Below the pieces are notes generated by a model. That model saw only the letters and a program-made list of their open reading frames with translations. It made no database searches and was not told the origin of the DNA. Below are positions 9,013 to 18,307 of a DNA stretch of 64,000 nt, in pieces. The position numbers and the translations under genes are program-made. This stretch comes from Rhodospirillales bacterium URHD0017 (GTDB lineage Bacteria; Pseudomonadota; Alphaproteobacteria; Reyranellales; Reyranellaceae), in contig FODP01000005.1 of the NCBI GenBank assembly GCA_900110395.1, positions 450,842 to 514,841 on the forward strand, written 5' to 3'. How positions within the stretch are numbered: the first letter of the stretch is position 1; each line of letters opens with the position of its first letter.

Positions 9013-10475
9013 GCGCTACCGCGCCCACGCCCGCAAGCGTGCCCGCCCGCGGTTGGCGCGAGACAGCGGCGATCTACGCGCATCCGCGTGTCGTCACCTT
9101 CCTGTTCCTCGGCTTTTCCGCCGGCCTGCCATTCCTGCTGGTATTTTCGACCTTATCGGCATGGATGAAGCGTTCGGACGTCAGCCTCGCCACCATCGGG
9201 TTCGCCAGCTGGATCGGTATCACCTATTCGATCAAGTTCGTCTGGTCGCCGGTCGTCGACCGCGTGCCGCTGCCGCTGCTGACACGCTGGCTGGGGCGGC
9301 GCCGGGCCTGGCTGCTGCTGTCGCAGGCCGGGATCGGTCTTGGCTTGCTGGCGATGTCGTTCTGCGATCCACGCACCGAGCTTGCCTTGCTGGTGACTTT
9401 CTCCGTGATCGTGGCCTTCTCTTCGGCAACGCAGGATATCGCGCTGGACGCCTTCCGCATCGAGGCGACCGACAAGAGCCTGCAAGGGCCGACGGCTGCC
9501 ACCTATCAGCTTGGTTATCGCATCGCCGTGCTGATTGCGAGCGCCGGCGCGCTGTACGTCGCCGCCTTCTATTCGTGGCCGGTCGCCTACCAGGCGATGG
9601 CGGCGTTCGCGCTGGTCGGAATCGTCACGACTTTGGTGGTTTCCGAGCCGCCGAAACGGATCGAGGTAGCGACCGAAGAACGGGAAGCCAAGGTCAGCGA
9701 ATTCGCCGGTCGCTACGCACAGCTCCATCCCGCGTTGCGCAACGCGATCGTCTGGATCTACGGCGCGATCGTTTGCCCCTTCGTCGACTTCTTCGTCCGC
9801 TTCCGGTGGGTCGGCGTGTTGTTACTGGCCTTCATCGCCTTGTTCCGCCTGTGCGACATCCCCATGGGAGTCATGGCCTATCCGTTCTATCTCGGCCTGG
9901 GCTTCGACGAATTGCAGATCGCCAACATCAGCAAGATCTTCGGGTCGGTGATGACGGGGCTGGGCGCGCTGCTGGGAGGGGTCCTGGTGTTTCGCCTTGG
10001 CCCCGCGCGCCTCCTGGTGCTGTCGGTAATCCTGATCGCCGGATCGAACCTCACCTTCGCCTGGCTTTCCGCCCTCGGCCGTGCCGATTCCCTTGTGCTG
10101 ACGATTGCAATCAGCGTCGACAACCTGGCCGGCGGCTTCTCGGGATCGGTTTTCATCGCCTTCCTGTCGGGCCTCACCAATACCGCGTATACGGCGACCC
10201 AATACGCGTTGTTCACGTCGCTCATGTTGCTGCCCGGCAAGATACTCGGCGGCTATTCCGGCGTGATCGTCGAATGGCTGCAGGCTTCCGCACGCGACGT
10301 ACCGGTGCTGGCCGCCTTGCTCGACTGGATGAACGCAGCGCCGAAATACCAGGGGTTCACCCTGTTCTTTATCTACACCACGTTGCTCGGCTTGCCGGCG
10401 CTGCTCTTGGCGATCCCGGTCAACCGTTACTTCGCAAAAGAAACCCCTCCTTCCGCGAAGAAGGAGGGGCAGTAA
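9009..10475 (+). CDS. AmpG-like MFS permease
   Basis: Inner-membrane transporter of about 488 residues related to the muropeptide permease AmpG. The N-terminal region FLFLGFSAGLPFLLVFSTL, then WIGITYSIKFVWSPVVDRVPLP and the LGRRRAWLLLSQ loop are strong AmpG signatures; further helices follow to the end. The best start is a TTG at 9009 overlapping the kinase stop; a GTG at 9039 is an alternative, and both precede the first helix. AmpG imports anhydro-muropeptides during cell-wall recycling, but AmpG relatives may carry other substrates and no amp or nag genes are nearby. Translational coupling to the PfkB kinase suggests a shared salvage role. Confidence 0.83.
   Translation: MSATAPTPASVPARGWRETAAIYAHPRVVTFLFLGFSAGLPFLLVFSTLSAWMKRSDVSLATIGFASWIGITYSIKFVWSPVVDRVPLPLLTRWLGRRRAWLLLSQAGIGLGLLAMSFCDPRTELALLVTFSVIVAFSSATQDIALDAFRIEATDKSLQGPTAATYQLGYRIAVLIASAGALYVAAFYSWPVAYQAMAAFALVGIVTTLVVSEPPKRIEVATEEREAKVSEFAGRYAQLHPALRNAIVWIYGAIVCPFVDFFVRFRWVGVLLLAFIALFRLCDIPMGVMAYPFYLGLGFDELQIANISKIFGSVMTGLGALLGGVLVFRLGPARLLVLSVILIAGSNLTFAWLSALGRADSLVLTIAISVDNLAGGFSGSVFIAFLSGLTNTAYTATQYALFTSLMLLPGKILGGYSGVIVEWLQASARDVPVLAALLDWMNAAPKYQGFTLFFIYTTLLGLPALLLAIPVNRYFAKETPPSAKKEGQ
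10444..10469 (+). terminator. GC-rich hairpin at the end of the AmpG-like gene
   Basis: CCCCTCCTTC (10444-10453) and GAAGGAGGGG (10460-10469) form a perfect 10-bp stem with a CGCGAA loop. It overlaps the last codons of the permease gene. There is no following T-tract, so Rho-independent termination is only possible. Confidence 0.5.
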
Positions 10476-10615
10476 ATCGGCGTCGGGGTGTCATCCGCGC
10501 CGGGGGAACCGGCCCATTCCGGAGCGGGGCGTGGGGTTTGCCGGCCGGGAACGGGCAACACTGGTGTAGTCCCCCGAGGCTACAAAACCGTGACCGCCGG
10601 TGTGGATAACGGGAA

Positions 10616-10686
10616 CTGTCACCCCGAGCGAAGCGAGGGGCCTTTAAGGCAACAGGAAAGGTCCCTCGCTACGCTCGGGATGACAG
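10616..10686. repeat. Dispersed 71-bp palindromic repeat, copy 1
   Basis: The left arm begins CTGTCACCCCGAGCG and the right arm ends CGCTCGGGATGACAG; both arms also carry AGCGAGG(G/A)(G/A)CCTTT-type sequence, giving one long imperfect hairpin with a short AACA-containing loop. A near-identical copy in the opposite orientation lies at 57095-57164. It fills the gap between converging genes (AmpG-like and phoB) and ends 10 bp before the phoB stop codon. Confidence 0.85.
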
Positions 10687-10696
10687 TGGCCCAGCG

Positions 10697-11440
10697 TCAG
10701 CCCGGCGTGGCGTCGAGGGCGTAGCCCGCGGCGCGGACGGTGCGGATCAGGTCGGCTTGGTTCTCGCCGTTCAGGGCAATGCGCAGGCGGCGGATGTGCA
10801 CGTCGACGGTGCGCGCCTCGACATAGACGTCCTTGCCCCACACCGCGTCCAAAAGCTGCTCGCGCGAGAAGACGCGGCCGGGATGCTCCATGAAATGGCG
10901 CAGCAGGCGGAACTCGGTGGGCCCGAGATGGACCGGCTTGCCGGCCCGCGTCACGCGATGGGCCACCAGATCCATGACGATATCGGCGTAGCTCAACGCC
11001 TCGTCGGCCAACGCGGGCCGGATGCGGCGCAGCACGGCGCGGATGCGGGCGACGAGCTCGGTCGGCGAGAACGGCTTGGAGACATAATCGTCGGCGCCGG
11101 CATCGAGACCGCGCACGCGATCGCCCTCCTCGCCGCGCGCCGTCAGCATGATGATCGGCAGGTTGGCGGTGATGGTCTGGCGGCGCAGCTGGCGGCAGAC
11201 TTCGATGCCCGACATCAGGGGCAGCATCCAATCGAGCAGAATGAGGTCGGGCACGTCCTCCTGCACCGAGGCCAGCGCCTCCTCGCCGTCATAGGCGACC
11301 GAGACGCGGAAGCCCGATTGCTCGAGGTTGTAGCGCAAGAGCTCGACCAGGGCCGTCTCGTCCTCGACGACCAGCACGCGCGGCTTGATCGACGAGGTCG
11401 ACGCGTCGCGCCGCGAAGGGGCCTGCGCCGCCATGCTCAT
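10697..11440 (-). CDS. phoB: Phosphate regulon response regulator PhoB
   Basis: OmpR/PhoB-family response regulator of 247 residues. The receiver domain starts with RVLVVEDE (21-28); the phospho-acceptor is Asp70 in LILLDWMLP, and the conserved lysine is in YVSKPFSP. A C-terminal winged helix follows (LGPTEFRLLRHFMEHPGRVFSREQLLDAVWG, then RTVDVHIRRLR and IRTVRAAGYAL), which is the PhoB form of the recognition helix. The ATG at 11440 overlaps the phoU stop by four bases. It is the last gene of pstSCAB-phoU-phoB. Its presumed kinase PhoR is not adjacent; an intact phoR lies at 49572-50954. Confidence 0.96.
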   Translation of the reverse strand: MSMAAQAPSRRDASTSSIKPRVLVVEDETALVELLRYNLEQSGFRVSVAYDGEEALASVQEDVPDLILLDWMLPLMSGIEVCRQLRRQTITANLPIIMLTARGEEGDRVRGLDAGADDYVSKPFSPTELVARIRAVLRRIRPALADEALSYADIVMDLVAHRVTRAGKPVHLGPTEFRLLRHFMEHPGRVFSREQLLDAVWGKDVYVEARTVDVHIRRLRIALNGENQADLIRTVRAAGYALDATPG

Positions 11441-12147
11441 GACGCGTTCCCCGCAACATAGAGCGAGGCGCTGCCCTTGGGCCGCGTCTCGTCGAAGCCA
11501 TGGCCGGTGGCGCGGAAGCTCACCAGCTCGGCGATGTTGGTGACGTGGTCGCCGGCACGCTCGATGTTCTTGGCCATGAACAGAAGATGCGTGCACGAGG
11601 TGATCGTGCGCGGGTCTTCCATCATGTAGGTCAGAAGCTCGCGGAACAGGCCGGTATAGACCTGGTCGATCTCCTCGTCGCGCTGCCAGACATCGTGCGC
11701 CTTGGCGACGTCGTTCGAGGCGAAGGCATCGAGCACGTCCTTGAGCGCGGTGCGCACCAGGCGCCCCAGGCGGTCGATGCCGGTCACCGCCGCCGGCGGC
11801 GCCGTCACGTTGTTCAGCACGATGGTGCGCTTGGCGGTGTTCTTGGCGTAGTCGGCGATCCGCTCGAGGGCGGCCGCGATCTTGATCGACGACAGGATGA
11901 CGCGAAGATCGACGGCCATCGGCTGGCGCAGCGCCAGGAGCTTGACCGTCTGCTCCTGCACGGCGTTGTCCAGAGCATCGACGCGCGCGTCGGCGCCGAT
12001 GACCTGCTCGGCGATCTCCGAATCGCCCTGGCGCAGCGCCACCAGGCACTGGGTGAGCGCGGTCTCGGCCAAGCCGCCCATCTCGCTGATGGTCGCGCTC
12101 AGCCGCTCCAGCTCTTCGTCGAACCGCTTGAGGGTATGTTCCGCCAT
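11437..12147 (-). CDS. phoU: Phosphate signalling protein PhoU
   Basis: PhoU is a peripheral protein of two three-helix bundles that couples Pst transport to PhoR. The 236 residues contain the two internally related metal-binding helices: DLRVILSSIKIAAALERIADYAKNTAKR in the first repeat and the equivalent CTHLLFMAKNIERAGDHVTNIAE in the second. Both have the family E/DXXXD pattern. Length is normal. It lies 13 bp downstream of pstB, preceded by a GGAGAAG-type ribosome-binding site, and overlaps phoB by four bases. Confidence 0.96.
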   Translation of the reverse strand: MAEHTLKRFDEELERLSATISEMGGLAETALTQCLVALRQGDSEIAEQVIGADARVDALDNAVQEQTVKLLALRQPMAVDLRVILSSIKIAAALERIADYAKNTAKRTIVLNNVTAPPAAVTGIDRLGRLVRTALKDVLDAFASNDVAKAHDVWQRDEEIDQVYTGLFRELLTYMMEDPRTITSCTHLLFMAKNIERAGDHVTNIAELVSFRATGHGFDETRPKGSASLYVAGNAS

Positions 12148-12160
12148 CTTCTTCTCCGTT

Positions 12161-13012
12161 TCAGCCGAAGCGGCCGGTGATGTAGGCCTGGGTGCGGCTG
12201 TCCTTGGGGGTGGTGAACAACGTCTCGGTGGCGCCGAACTCGATCAGCTCGCCGAGATACATGAAGGCCGTGAAGTCCGAGACGCGCGCCGCCTGCTGCA
12301 TGTTGTGGGTGACGATGACGATCGTGTAGTCCTGCTTCAGCTCGTCGATCAGCTCCTCGATCTTGGCGGTCGAGATCGGATCGAGCGCCGAGCAGGGCTC
12401 GTCGAACAGGATCACCTCGGGCTTCACCGCCACGGTGCGCGCGATACAGAGCCGCTGCTGCTGACCGCCCGACAGGCTCTGGCCGTTGGCCAAAAGCTTG
12501 TCCTTGACCTCGTCCCACAGGGCGGCGCGGCGCAAGGCCAATTCGACGCGGGCATCGAGCTCGGCGCGCGGCAGGGTCTCGTAGAGCCGGATGCCGAAGG
12601 CGATGTTCTCGTAGATCGACATCGGGAACGGCGTCGGCTTCTGGAACACCATGCCGATGCGGGCACGCAGGAGGTTGATGTCCTGGTCGGCGCGCAGCAG
12701 GTTGTCGCCGTCGAACAGCACCTCGCCGGTGGCGCGTTGGCCGGGATAGAGGTCGTACATGCGGTTGAGCACGCGCAAGAGCGTGGACTTGCCGCAGCCC
12801 GACGGGCCGATGAAGGCCGTGGTCTTATTGGCATAGAGCGACAGGCTGATGCCCTTGAGCGCCCGGCTGTCGCCATAGAAGAATTCCAGGTTCTTGATCG
12901 ACACCTTGTCGGCCAAGCCGGCGGTGTCGACCTTGGCGTGGCTCGCCACGGGGACGGCGGTGGTGAGGCCGTGGCCGTGGGCCCTCTGGTCATTGGCAGG
13001 GGCGATGCTCAT
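12161..13012 (-). CDS. pstB: Phosphate ABC transporter ATP-binding protein PstB
   Basis: ATPase subunit of the high-affinity phosphate importer. The 283 residues carry Walker [10 protein letters not shown] (69-77), the Q-loop at [21 protein letters not shown], the signature LSGGQQQR, Walker [14 protein letters not shown] and the H-loop [19 protein letters not shown] is diagnostic of PstB. The N-terminus has about 35 extra residues before the NBD core, common in alphaproteobacteria. The ATG at 13012 overlaps the pstA stop (ATGA), so I preferred it to an in-frame upstream codon inside pstA. Confidence 0.97.
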   Translation of the reverse strand: MSIAPANDQRAHGHGLTTAVPVASHAKVDTAGLADKVSIKNLEFFYGDSRALKGISLSLYANKTTAFIGPSGCGKSTLLRVLNRMYDLYPGQRATGEVLFDGDNLLRADQDINLLRARIGMVFQKPTPFPMSIYENIAFGIRLYETLPRAELDARVELALRRAALWDEVKDKLLANGQSLSGGQQQRLCIARTVAVKPEVILFDEPCSALDPISTAKIEELIDELKQDYTIVIVTHNMQQAARVSDFTAFMYLGELIEFGATETLFTTPKDSRTQAYITGRFG

Positions 13013-13875
13013 GACGACTTCCTCGTGGCGGTAAGGGATCGGGCGATGATGCTGAGCGCCAGCACGGCGACGGTGATCAGGAGGGCGCCGGTCCAGGCAA
13101 GCTTCTGCCACTCCTCGTAGGGCGACAGGGCGAACTGGAAGATGACCACCGGGAGGCTGGGCATCGGCTGGTTCATGTTGACGCTGAAGAACTGGTTGTT
13201 GAGCGCCGTGAACAGGAGCGGCGCGGTCTCGCCGCTGATGCGCGCCACGGCCAGCAGGACACCGGTGACGATGCCGGCGCGGGCGGCGCGATAGGCGATG
13301 CGCGTGATCATCAGCGCCCGCGGCAGCCCGATCGAGGCGGCGGCCTCGCGCAGTGTGTCGGGCACCAGGGTCAGCATGTCCTCGGTGGTGCGCACGACGA
13401 CGGGGATCACGATCACCGCCAGCGCCACGGCGCCGGCCCAGCCCGAGAAGTGGCCCATCGGCGCCACCATGATCTCGTAGATGAACAGGCCGACCACGAT
13501 CGACGGCGCGCTGAGCAGGATGTCGTTGATGAAACGCACGACGCTCGAGAGCTTGTCGTGCCGCCCATACTCGGCGAGGTACGTGCCGGCCAAAATGCCG
13601 ATCGGCGTGCCGATGGCGACGGCCAGCACGGTGATGATCAGGCTGCCCGTGACGGCGTTCAACAGGCCGCCTGCCGCACCCGGTGGCGGCGTGTTCTCGG
13701 TGAATACCGCGAGCGACAGTCCGCCGATGCCGTGGAACAGCAGGATGCCCAGGATCAGCACCAGCCAGCCCAGGCCGAAGCCGGTGGCGACCCAGGCCAG
13801 CGTCTTGTAGACGGCGTTGCGGCGGCGGCGGCCGGCATAGCGCGGGCTGGTGGTCGCGAGCGAGGCGGTGGCCAT
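13009..13875 (-). CDS. pstA: Phosphate ABC transporter permease PstA
   Basis: One of the two membrane subunits of the phosphate importer. The 288 residues contain six hydrophobic helices and the binding-protein-dependent permease loop, here [51 protein letters not shown]; the ISGETAPL segment is typical of PstA. The chosen ATG at 13875 is 5 bp after the pstC stop; longer in-frame reading would enter pstC. It overlaps pstB by four bases. Confidence 0.96.
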   Translation of the reverse strand: MATASLATTSPRYAGRRRRNAVYKTLAWVATGFGLGWLVLILGILLFHGIGGLSLAVFTENTPPPGAAGGLLNAVTGSLIITVLAVAIGTPIGILAGTYLAEYGRHDKLSSVVRFINDILLSAPSIVVGLFIYEIMVAPMGHFSGWAGAVALAVIVIPVVVRTTEDMLTLVPDTLREAAASIGLPRALMITRIAYRAARAGIVTGVLLAVARISGETAPLLFTALNNQFFSVNMNQPMPSLPVVIFQFALSPYEEWQKLAWTGALLITVAVLALSIIARSLTATRKSS

Positions 13876-13880
13876 GACGG

Positions 13881-14894
13881 TCACCCCGGCCTTTGCTGGA
13901 GGCGCAGCAGCATGTAGCGCGCGATCGCCAGCACGATGAAGGTGATGAAGAACAGGATCAGGCCCAGCGCCACCAGCGAGGAGGTGTAGAGGTCGCCGAC
14001 CGCTTCGGTGAACTCGTTGGCGATCGATGCCGAGATGGTGGTGCCCGGCGCCAGCAGCGAGGCCGAGACGTGGTGGGCGTTGCCGATCACGAAGGTCACG
14101 GCCATGGTCTCGCCGAGCGCACGGCCCAGCCCCAGCATGACGCCGCCGATGACACCAACCCGCGTGTAGGGCAGCACGACGTAGCGAAACACTTCCCACG
14201 TCGTGCAGCCGACGCCATAGGCCGCTTCCTTCAGGACCGGCGGCACCGCCTCGAACACGTCGCGCGAGATCGAGGTGATGAAGGGTAGCACCATGATCGC
14301 GAGGATGAGCCCGGCGGTCAGCATGCCGATGCCGTAGGGCGGGCCTTCGAACAATACGTTGAGCACCGGCACATGCTCGAAGGAGTCGATCAGGAACGGC
14401 TGCACGTACTTCTGGAGGAACGGAGCAAAGACGAACAGGCCCCAGATGCCGTAGATGATGCTGGGGATGCCGGCCAGCAGCTCGATGGCGATGCCGATCG
14501 GACGGCGCAGCACCATCGGGCAGAGCTCGGTGAGAAAGAACGCGATCATCAGGCCGACGGGCACCGCGATCAGCATGGCGATGGCCGAGGTGATCAGCGT
14601 GCCGTAGATCGGCGCCAGCGCGCCGAACCGCTCGGTGACCGGGTTCCAGGATTGGTCGAACAGAAAGGAGAAGCCGAAGGTACCGAGCGCGGGCGTCGCA
14701 CCGATGACCAAGGCGATGATCACGCCGCTCAGCAGCGCCAGCACGCCGAGCGCCGCAAAGCGCGTGAGATTGTGAAAGATGACGTCGGTGAGCCGCAGGC
14801 GCCGCAGCACGGCGCTGCGCGAGACCGCCTCGGCCGCCGTCACGCTTGCGCCTTTCAATGTCATGTCGGTCACGTCAGGCCCCCCGGAATCCAT
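13881..14894 (-). CDS. pstC: Phosphate ABC transporter permease PstC
   Basis: Second membrane subunit of the phosphate importer, 337 residues. Landmarks are the long N-terminal cytoplasmic tail, [20 protein letters not shown], the segment [17 protein letters not shown] and the ABC-contact loop [26 protein letters not shown], followed by [19 protein letters not shown], all PstC features. A GGAGG ribosome-binding site lies about 10 bp before the ATG at 14894, which supports this start over Met11. A 90-bp gap with a hairpin separates it from pstS. Confidence 0.96.
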   Translation of the reverse strand: MDSGGPDVTDMTLKGASVTAAEAVSRSAVLRRLRLTDVIFHNLTRFAALGVLALLSGVIIALVIGATPALGTFGFSFLFDQSWNPVTERFGALAPIYGTLITSAIAMLIAVPVGLMIAFFLTELCPMVLRRPIGIAIELLAGIPSIIYGIWGLFVFAPFLQKYVQPFLIDSFEHVPVLNVLFEGPPYGIGMLTAGLILAIMVLPFITSISRDVFEAVPPVLKEAAYGVGCTTWEVFRYVVLPYTRVGVIGGVMLGLGRALGETMAVTFVIGNAHHVSASLLAPGTTISASIANEFTEAVGDLYTSSLVALGLILFFITFIVLAIARYMLLRLQQRPG

Positions 14895-14935
14895 CTGTCC
14901 GTCGCCTCCATCCGTGCTGCGGATGAAGGGGAGGC

Positions 14936-14965
14936 GGAGCGGATGCGATCGATCGCACCCGCTCC
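14936..14965 (-). terminator. Hairpin between pstS and pstC
   Basis: The arms GGAGCGG-A-TGCGATC and GATCGCA-C-CCGCTCC pair with a single A/C mismatch, making a 30-bp near-perfect palindrome centred on GATCGATC. It lies in the gap after the pstS stop. An intercistronic hairpin in this place could stabilise pstS mRNA or attenuate read-through so that the binding protein exceeds the permease; this is inference. Confidence 0.5.
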
Positions 14966-14984
14966 TCTCCCGTCAGTCCGCGTC

Positions 14985-16031
14985 TCAGTTGGTCGGCGAG
15001 AACAGGGGCTTGCCGCCCGCGTCCTTGATGTCAGCCGACCACATCTTCTCGATGTCTTTCACCACCTTGTCGTGCATCGGCACGTAGTCGAGCTCCTCGG
15101 CCATCTTGTCGCCCTTGGCGTAGGCCCAGGCGAAGAACTTCAGCGCCTCGGCGGTCGATGCGACGTCCTGCGGCTTCTTGTAGAGCAGGATCCAGGTCGC
15201 CGCGGTCATCGGCCACGACTGGTCGCCGGGCTGGTTGGCGAGGATGACGCCGTAGCCGGGCTGGGAATTCCAGTCGGCGCTGGCGGCCGCGGCCTGGAAG
15301 CTGGCCGATGACGGCTCGACGGGCTTGCCCGCCTTGTTCACCATCTTGGTGTGGGTGAGCTTGTTCTGCTTGGCGTAGGCGTACTCGACATAGCCGATCG
15401 CGCCCTTGGTGTTGGCGACGTTGTTGGCGACGCCCTCGTTGCCCTTGGCGCCGATGCCGACCGGCCATTGCACGGCCGTGCTGACGCCGACCTTGCTCTT
15501 CCAGTCCGGGCTGACGTCGGCGAGGTAGTAGGCGAAGTTGTAGGTCGTGCCCGAGCCGTCCGAGCGGCGCACCGGCACGATCGCCTGGCTGGGCAGCTTG
15601 GCGCCGGGGTTGAGCTTGGCGATCGCCGGATCGTCCCACTTCTTGATCTCGCCGAGATAGATCTTGGCGACCGTCGGTCCGTCGAGCGTGAGATCGCCCG
15701 GCTTGACGCCGTCGAGGTTCACCACCGGCACGATCGCGCCCATCACCATGGGGAACTGCGCCAGGCCCGACTCGTCGAGCTCCTTGCCCGACAGCGGCGC
15801 GTCGGAGGCGCCGAACGTCACGGTCTTGGCCTTGATCTGCTTGATGCCGCCGCCCGAGCCGATCGACTGGTAGTTGAGGCCGCTGCCGGTCTCTTTCTTG
15901 TAGGCGTCCGCCCACTTGGCATAGATCGGATACGGAAACGTCGCGCCCGCGCCGGAGATGTCGACGGCATTGGCGGCCACCGGCGACAAGGCCAGCACGG
16001 CCGTCGCCAGGGCGATTCTTGCGAAATTCAT
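14985..16031 (-). CDS. pstS: Phosphate ABC transporter substrate-binding protein PstS
   Basis: Periplasmic phosphate-binding protein of 348 residues with a cleavable signal peptide ([22 protein letters not shown]). The mature start is [22 protein letters not shown], the PstS signature; phosphate ligands sit in [24 protein letters not shown] and [12 protein letters not shown]. The length matches the family. It is the promoter-proximal gene of pstSCAB-phoU-phoB and is preceded by a tandem Pho-box array, so it should be strongly induced by phosphate starvation. Confidence 0.97.
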   Translation of the reverse strand: MNFARIALATAVLALSPVAANAVDISGAGATFPYPIYAKWADAYKKETGSGLNYQSIGSGGGIKQIKAKTVTFGASDAPLSGKELDESGLAQFPMVMGAIVPVVNLDGVKPGDLTLDGPTVAKIYLGEIKKWDDPAIAKLNPGAKLPSQAIVPVRRSDGSGTTYNFAYYLADVSPDWKSKVGVSTAVQWPVGIGAKGNEGVANNVANTKGAIGYVEYAYAKQNKLTHTKMVNKAGKPVEPSSASFQAAAASADWNSQPGYGVILANQPGDQSWPMTAATWILLYKKPQDVASTAEALKFFAWAYAKGDKMAEELDYVPMHDKVVKDIEKMWSADIKDAGGKPLFSPTN

Positions 16032-16080
16032 AGGGTCCCTCCTTCGAGAATTCGAAGCGTCCTTCCCCTAGGAGCCGCAC

Positions 16081-16120
16081 ATCACTGTCATATTACGGAT
16101 ATGTGACAGTTCGATGACGG
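16081..16120 (-). promoter_or_regulatory. Tandem Pho-box array upstream of pstS
   Basis: On the minus strand, seven-base half-sites are spaced by exactly four bases: CCGTCAT (16120-16114), CTGTCAC (16109-16103), CCGTAAT (16098-16092) and a weaker CAGTGAT (16087-16081). This is the direct-repeat geometry of PhoB sites (CTGTCAT-N4-CTGTCAT). It ends 49 bp before the pstS ATG. Because phoB is in the operon, autoregulation is expected. Confidence 0.83.
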
Positions 16121-16402
16121 TCACTCCGGCACCCTGAGGATTGAATGAACAAGGACAGAAGGGCCGCGTAGTTACGGGGCAGACGACGATGTAGGTCCGC
16201 GCACCAGACACTCGGCCCACGCAGATCGATAATAACTGAAGTATCATCCTGAGTCCATACCCGGGTAATTTTTTCGTGCCATAGAGCCCCCTCCCACCCC
16301 AAAGGATGGTGGCTCGGCGATGGGCGAAGCGGACGACTGCAAGCAGTGCCGTCAGCGCGGCGGCGTCATGCAGCTGTCATGCTTTTCGACTATTCGAGTA
16401 CT
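16121..16402. other. Divergent intergenic region between pstS and the arsenic island
   Basis: About 280 bp with lower GC than its surroundings. The pstS promoter lies at the left end. Short frames on either strand have no recognisable family or ribosome-binding site. The right end (TTTTCGACTATTCGAGTACT just before the ATG at 16403) is AT-richer and could hold the ars promoter and an ArsR operator, but no clear dyad is visible. Confidence 0.5.
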
Positions 16403-17254
16403 ATGGAATCGAAGCAGGCTGCCCTCGGCTTCTCCGCCCTGGCGCAGGAAACCCGCCTGGACCTGATGCGTCTTCTTGCCTCGCGCGGGGCCTCGGGCAT
16501 GGCGGCCGGCGAGATCGCCGCCGCGCTGCGCCAGCCGCCCTCGACGCTCTCCTTCCATCTCGCCGCCCTCGAACAGGCCCAGCTCATCCAGTCGACGCGG
16601 CGCGGACGCCACCTGATCTATGCCGTGCGGTTCTTCGGCCTGCGCACGTTGTTCGGCTTCCTGACCGAGACCTGCTGCGGCGGCCGCCCCGATCTGTGCG
16701 GCGACCTGGCCCGATTGCTTCCCGACGATCTGCCGGAGGAAAAGCCCATGACCGCCACCTTCAATGTCCTGTTCCTGTGCACGCACAACTCGGCCCGCTC
16801 GCAGATGGCGCAGGCGATCCTGGAACGGATCGGCAAAGGGAAGTTCAACGCCTATTCGGCGGGCTCCGACCCGGCGCGCGCGCCCATGGCCGCAGTGCTC
16901 GGCAAGCTCGAGACGCTGGGTCACGACGTGTCCGAGCTGCATTGCAAGTCGTGGAACGAGTTCACCGGTCCGGACGCGCCGCAGATGGATTTCGTCATCA
17001 CGCTCTGCGACACGCTGCACGGGCAGGATTGCCCGGACGTCGGCGCCAATCCCATCACGGCGGCCTGGCCGCTGCCCGACCCGGCAAAGTTCAAGGGCAC
17101 ACAGGCCGAGCAGGCCACGATGATCAACGAGCTCTACGGCATGATCCGCCGCCGGCTCGAGATCTTCGTCAACCTCCCGCATGCCTCGCTCGATCGCATG
17201 TCCCTGAAGAGGCGCCTCGACGAGCTGGGCGATAGCGCCCGCGCACCGGTCTGA
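16403..17254 (+). CDS. ArsR repressor fused to ArsC arsenate reductase
   Basis: A two-domain protein of 283 residues. Residues 1-110 are an ArsR/SmtB winged helix (LSALAQETRLDLMRLLA, then PPSTLSFHLAALEQAQLI) with candidate As(III) ligands Cys91, Cys92 and Cys98 in ETCCGGRPDLC. Residues 116-283 are a low-molecular-weight-phosphatase-type ArsC with the CX5R loop CTHNSAR (126-132) and later cysteines in LHCKSW and VITLCD for the thiol relay. Upstream Met codons exist, but ArsR proteins of this type begin MESKQ, so 16403 is used. It should sense arsenite and reduce arsenate. It heads the arsenic operon, 12 bp before the GAPDH gene. Confidence 0.92.
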   Translation: MESKQAALGFSALAQETRLDLMRLLASRGASGMAAGEIAAALRQPPSTLSFHLAALEQAQLIQSTRRGRHLIYAVRFFGLRTLFGFLTETCCGGRPDLCGDLARLLPDDLPEEKPMTATFNVLFLCTHNSARSQMAQAILERIGKGKFNAYSAGSDPARAPMAAVLGKLETLGHDVSELHCKSWNEFTGPDAPQMDFVITLCDTLHGQDCPDVGANPITAAWPLPDPAKFKGTQAEQATMINELYGMIRRRLEIFVNLPHASLDRMSLKRRLDELGDSARAPV

Positions 17255-17266
17255 CGGAGGGCGAAG

Positions 17267-18307
17267 ATGAGAGTCGGCATCAATGGCATGGGCCGCATGG
17301 GGCGGCTGGCGTTGCGCGCCGCGCTGGGCGGCGTTCGCCGGCCGGGCGATGATCCACGCCGCGCCAATCGCCTGGACGTCGCGCATGTCAACGAGATCAA
17401 GGGTGGCGCCGCCGCGACCGCGCACCTGCTCGAATTCGACAGTATCCACGGCCGCTGGCATGGCTCGTTCACCGCCGACGAACGCGGCATCGCCGTCGAC
17501 GGCCAGTACATCGGCTTCAGCGCCGAGCCCTCGCCTGGCGACATCGACTGGGGCGATCTCGGCTGCGAGATCGTGCTCGAGTGCACCGGCAAGTTCCTCA
17601 AGCCTGCCGAGCTCGACAGCTATTTCCAGCGCGGCGTGAAGCGGGTGATCGTTGCGGCTCCGGTCAAGGACGACCGCACTCTGAACGTCGTCGTCGGCGT
17701 CAACGACCGTCTCTACGAGCCCGAGCGCCATCGGCTTCTCACCTCGGCGTCGTGCACCACCAACTGCCTGGCGCCGGTGGTCAAGGTCGTGCACGAGGCG
17801 ATCGGCATCAGGCACGGTCAGATCACGACCATTCATGATCCGACCAACACCAACGTCGTGGTCGACGCGCCGCACAAGGACCTGCGGCGAGCGCGCTCGG
17901 CCATGACCTCGCTGGCGCCGACCACGACCGGCAGCGCCACGGCCATCGCGCTGATCTATCCCGAGCTCAAGGGCAAGCTGAACGGCCATGCGGTGCGTGC
18001 CCCGGTGCTCAACGCCAGCCTCACCGACTGTGTGTTCGAGCTCAGCCGACCGACGACCGAGGCCGAGGTGAATGAGCTGTTCGCGACGGCGGCGCAGGGA
18101 CAGTTGGCGGGAATCCTCGGCTACGAGACGCGCCCGCTGGTCTCGGCCGACTACTGCAACGACACGCGGAGTTCCATCGTCGATGCGCCCAGCACGATGG
18201 TGACCGACGGCACGCTTCTCAAGGTCTACGCCTGGTACGACAATGAGATGGGCTATGTCTGCCGCATGGTCGATCTCGCCAACCTGGTGATCCAGGCGGA
18301 GGCGTGA
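17267..18307 (+). CDS. ArsJ-associated glyceraldehyde-3-phosphate dehydrogenase
   Basis: GAPDH of 346 residues with the Rossmann motif INGMGRMGR, the catalytic [11 protein letters not shown] (Cys163) and the phosphate-site segments of the family. In ars operons such a GAPDH forms 1-arseno-3-phosphoglycerate from arsenate, which the neighbouring ArsJ exports. The NAD-binding region is unusual: after residue 20 it reads [26 protein letters not shown], so it departs from the housekeeping form. No glycolytic genes are adjacent. Its stop codon overlaps the arsJ start (TGATG), so co-expression is certain enough to assign the arsenic role by context. Confidence 0.9.
   Translation: MRVGINGMGRMGRLALRAALGGVRRPGDDPRRANRLDVAHVNEIKGGAAATAHLLEFDSIHGRWHGSFTADERGIAVDGQYIGFSAEPSPGDIDWGDLGCEIVLECTGKFLKPAELDSYFQRGVKRVIVAAPVKDDRTLNVVVGVNDRLYEPERHRLLTSASCTTNCLAPVVKVVHEAIGIRHGQITTIHDPTNTNVVVDAPHKDLRRARSAMTSLAPTTTGSATAIALIYPELKGKLNGHAVRAPVLNASLTDCVFELSRPTTEAEVNELFATAAQGQLAGILGYETRPLVSADYCNDTRSSIVDAPSTMVTDGTLLKVYAWYDNEMGYVCRMVDLANLVIQAEA

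Noticed and set aside
8220..10475. A 751-codon frame covering kinase and permease
   Set aside because: The part before 9009 is an out-of-frame reading of the PfkB gene; the permease proper begins at the kinase stop.
10476..10615. A possible tRNA or small RNA gene between the AmpG-like gene and the repeat
   Set aside because: No cloverleaf or conserved RNA motif could be traced; it is GC-rich spacer.
10697..12049. A 450-codon frame reading phoB with a long N-terminal extension
   Set aside because: The extension is phoU in the wrong frame; the ATGA overlap fixes the phoB start at 11440.
16093..16302. A 69-codon minus-strand frame between pstS and the arsR-arsC gene
   Set aside because: It overlaps the Pho-box array, has no family match and no ribosome-binding site.
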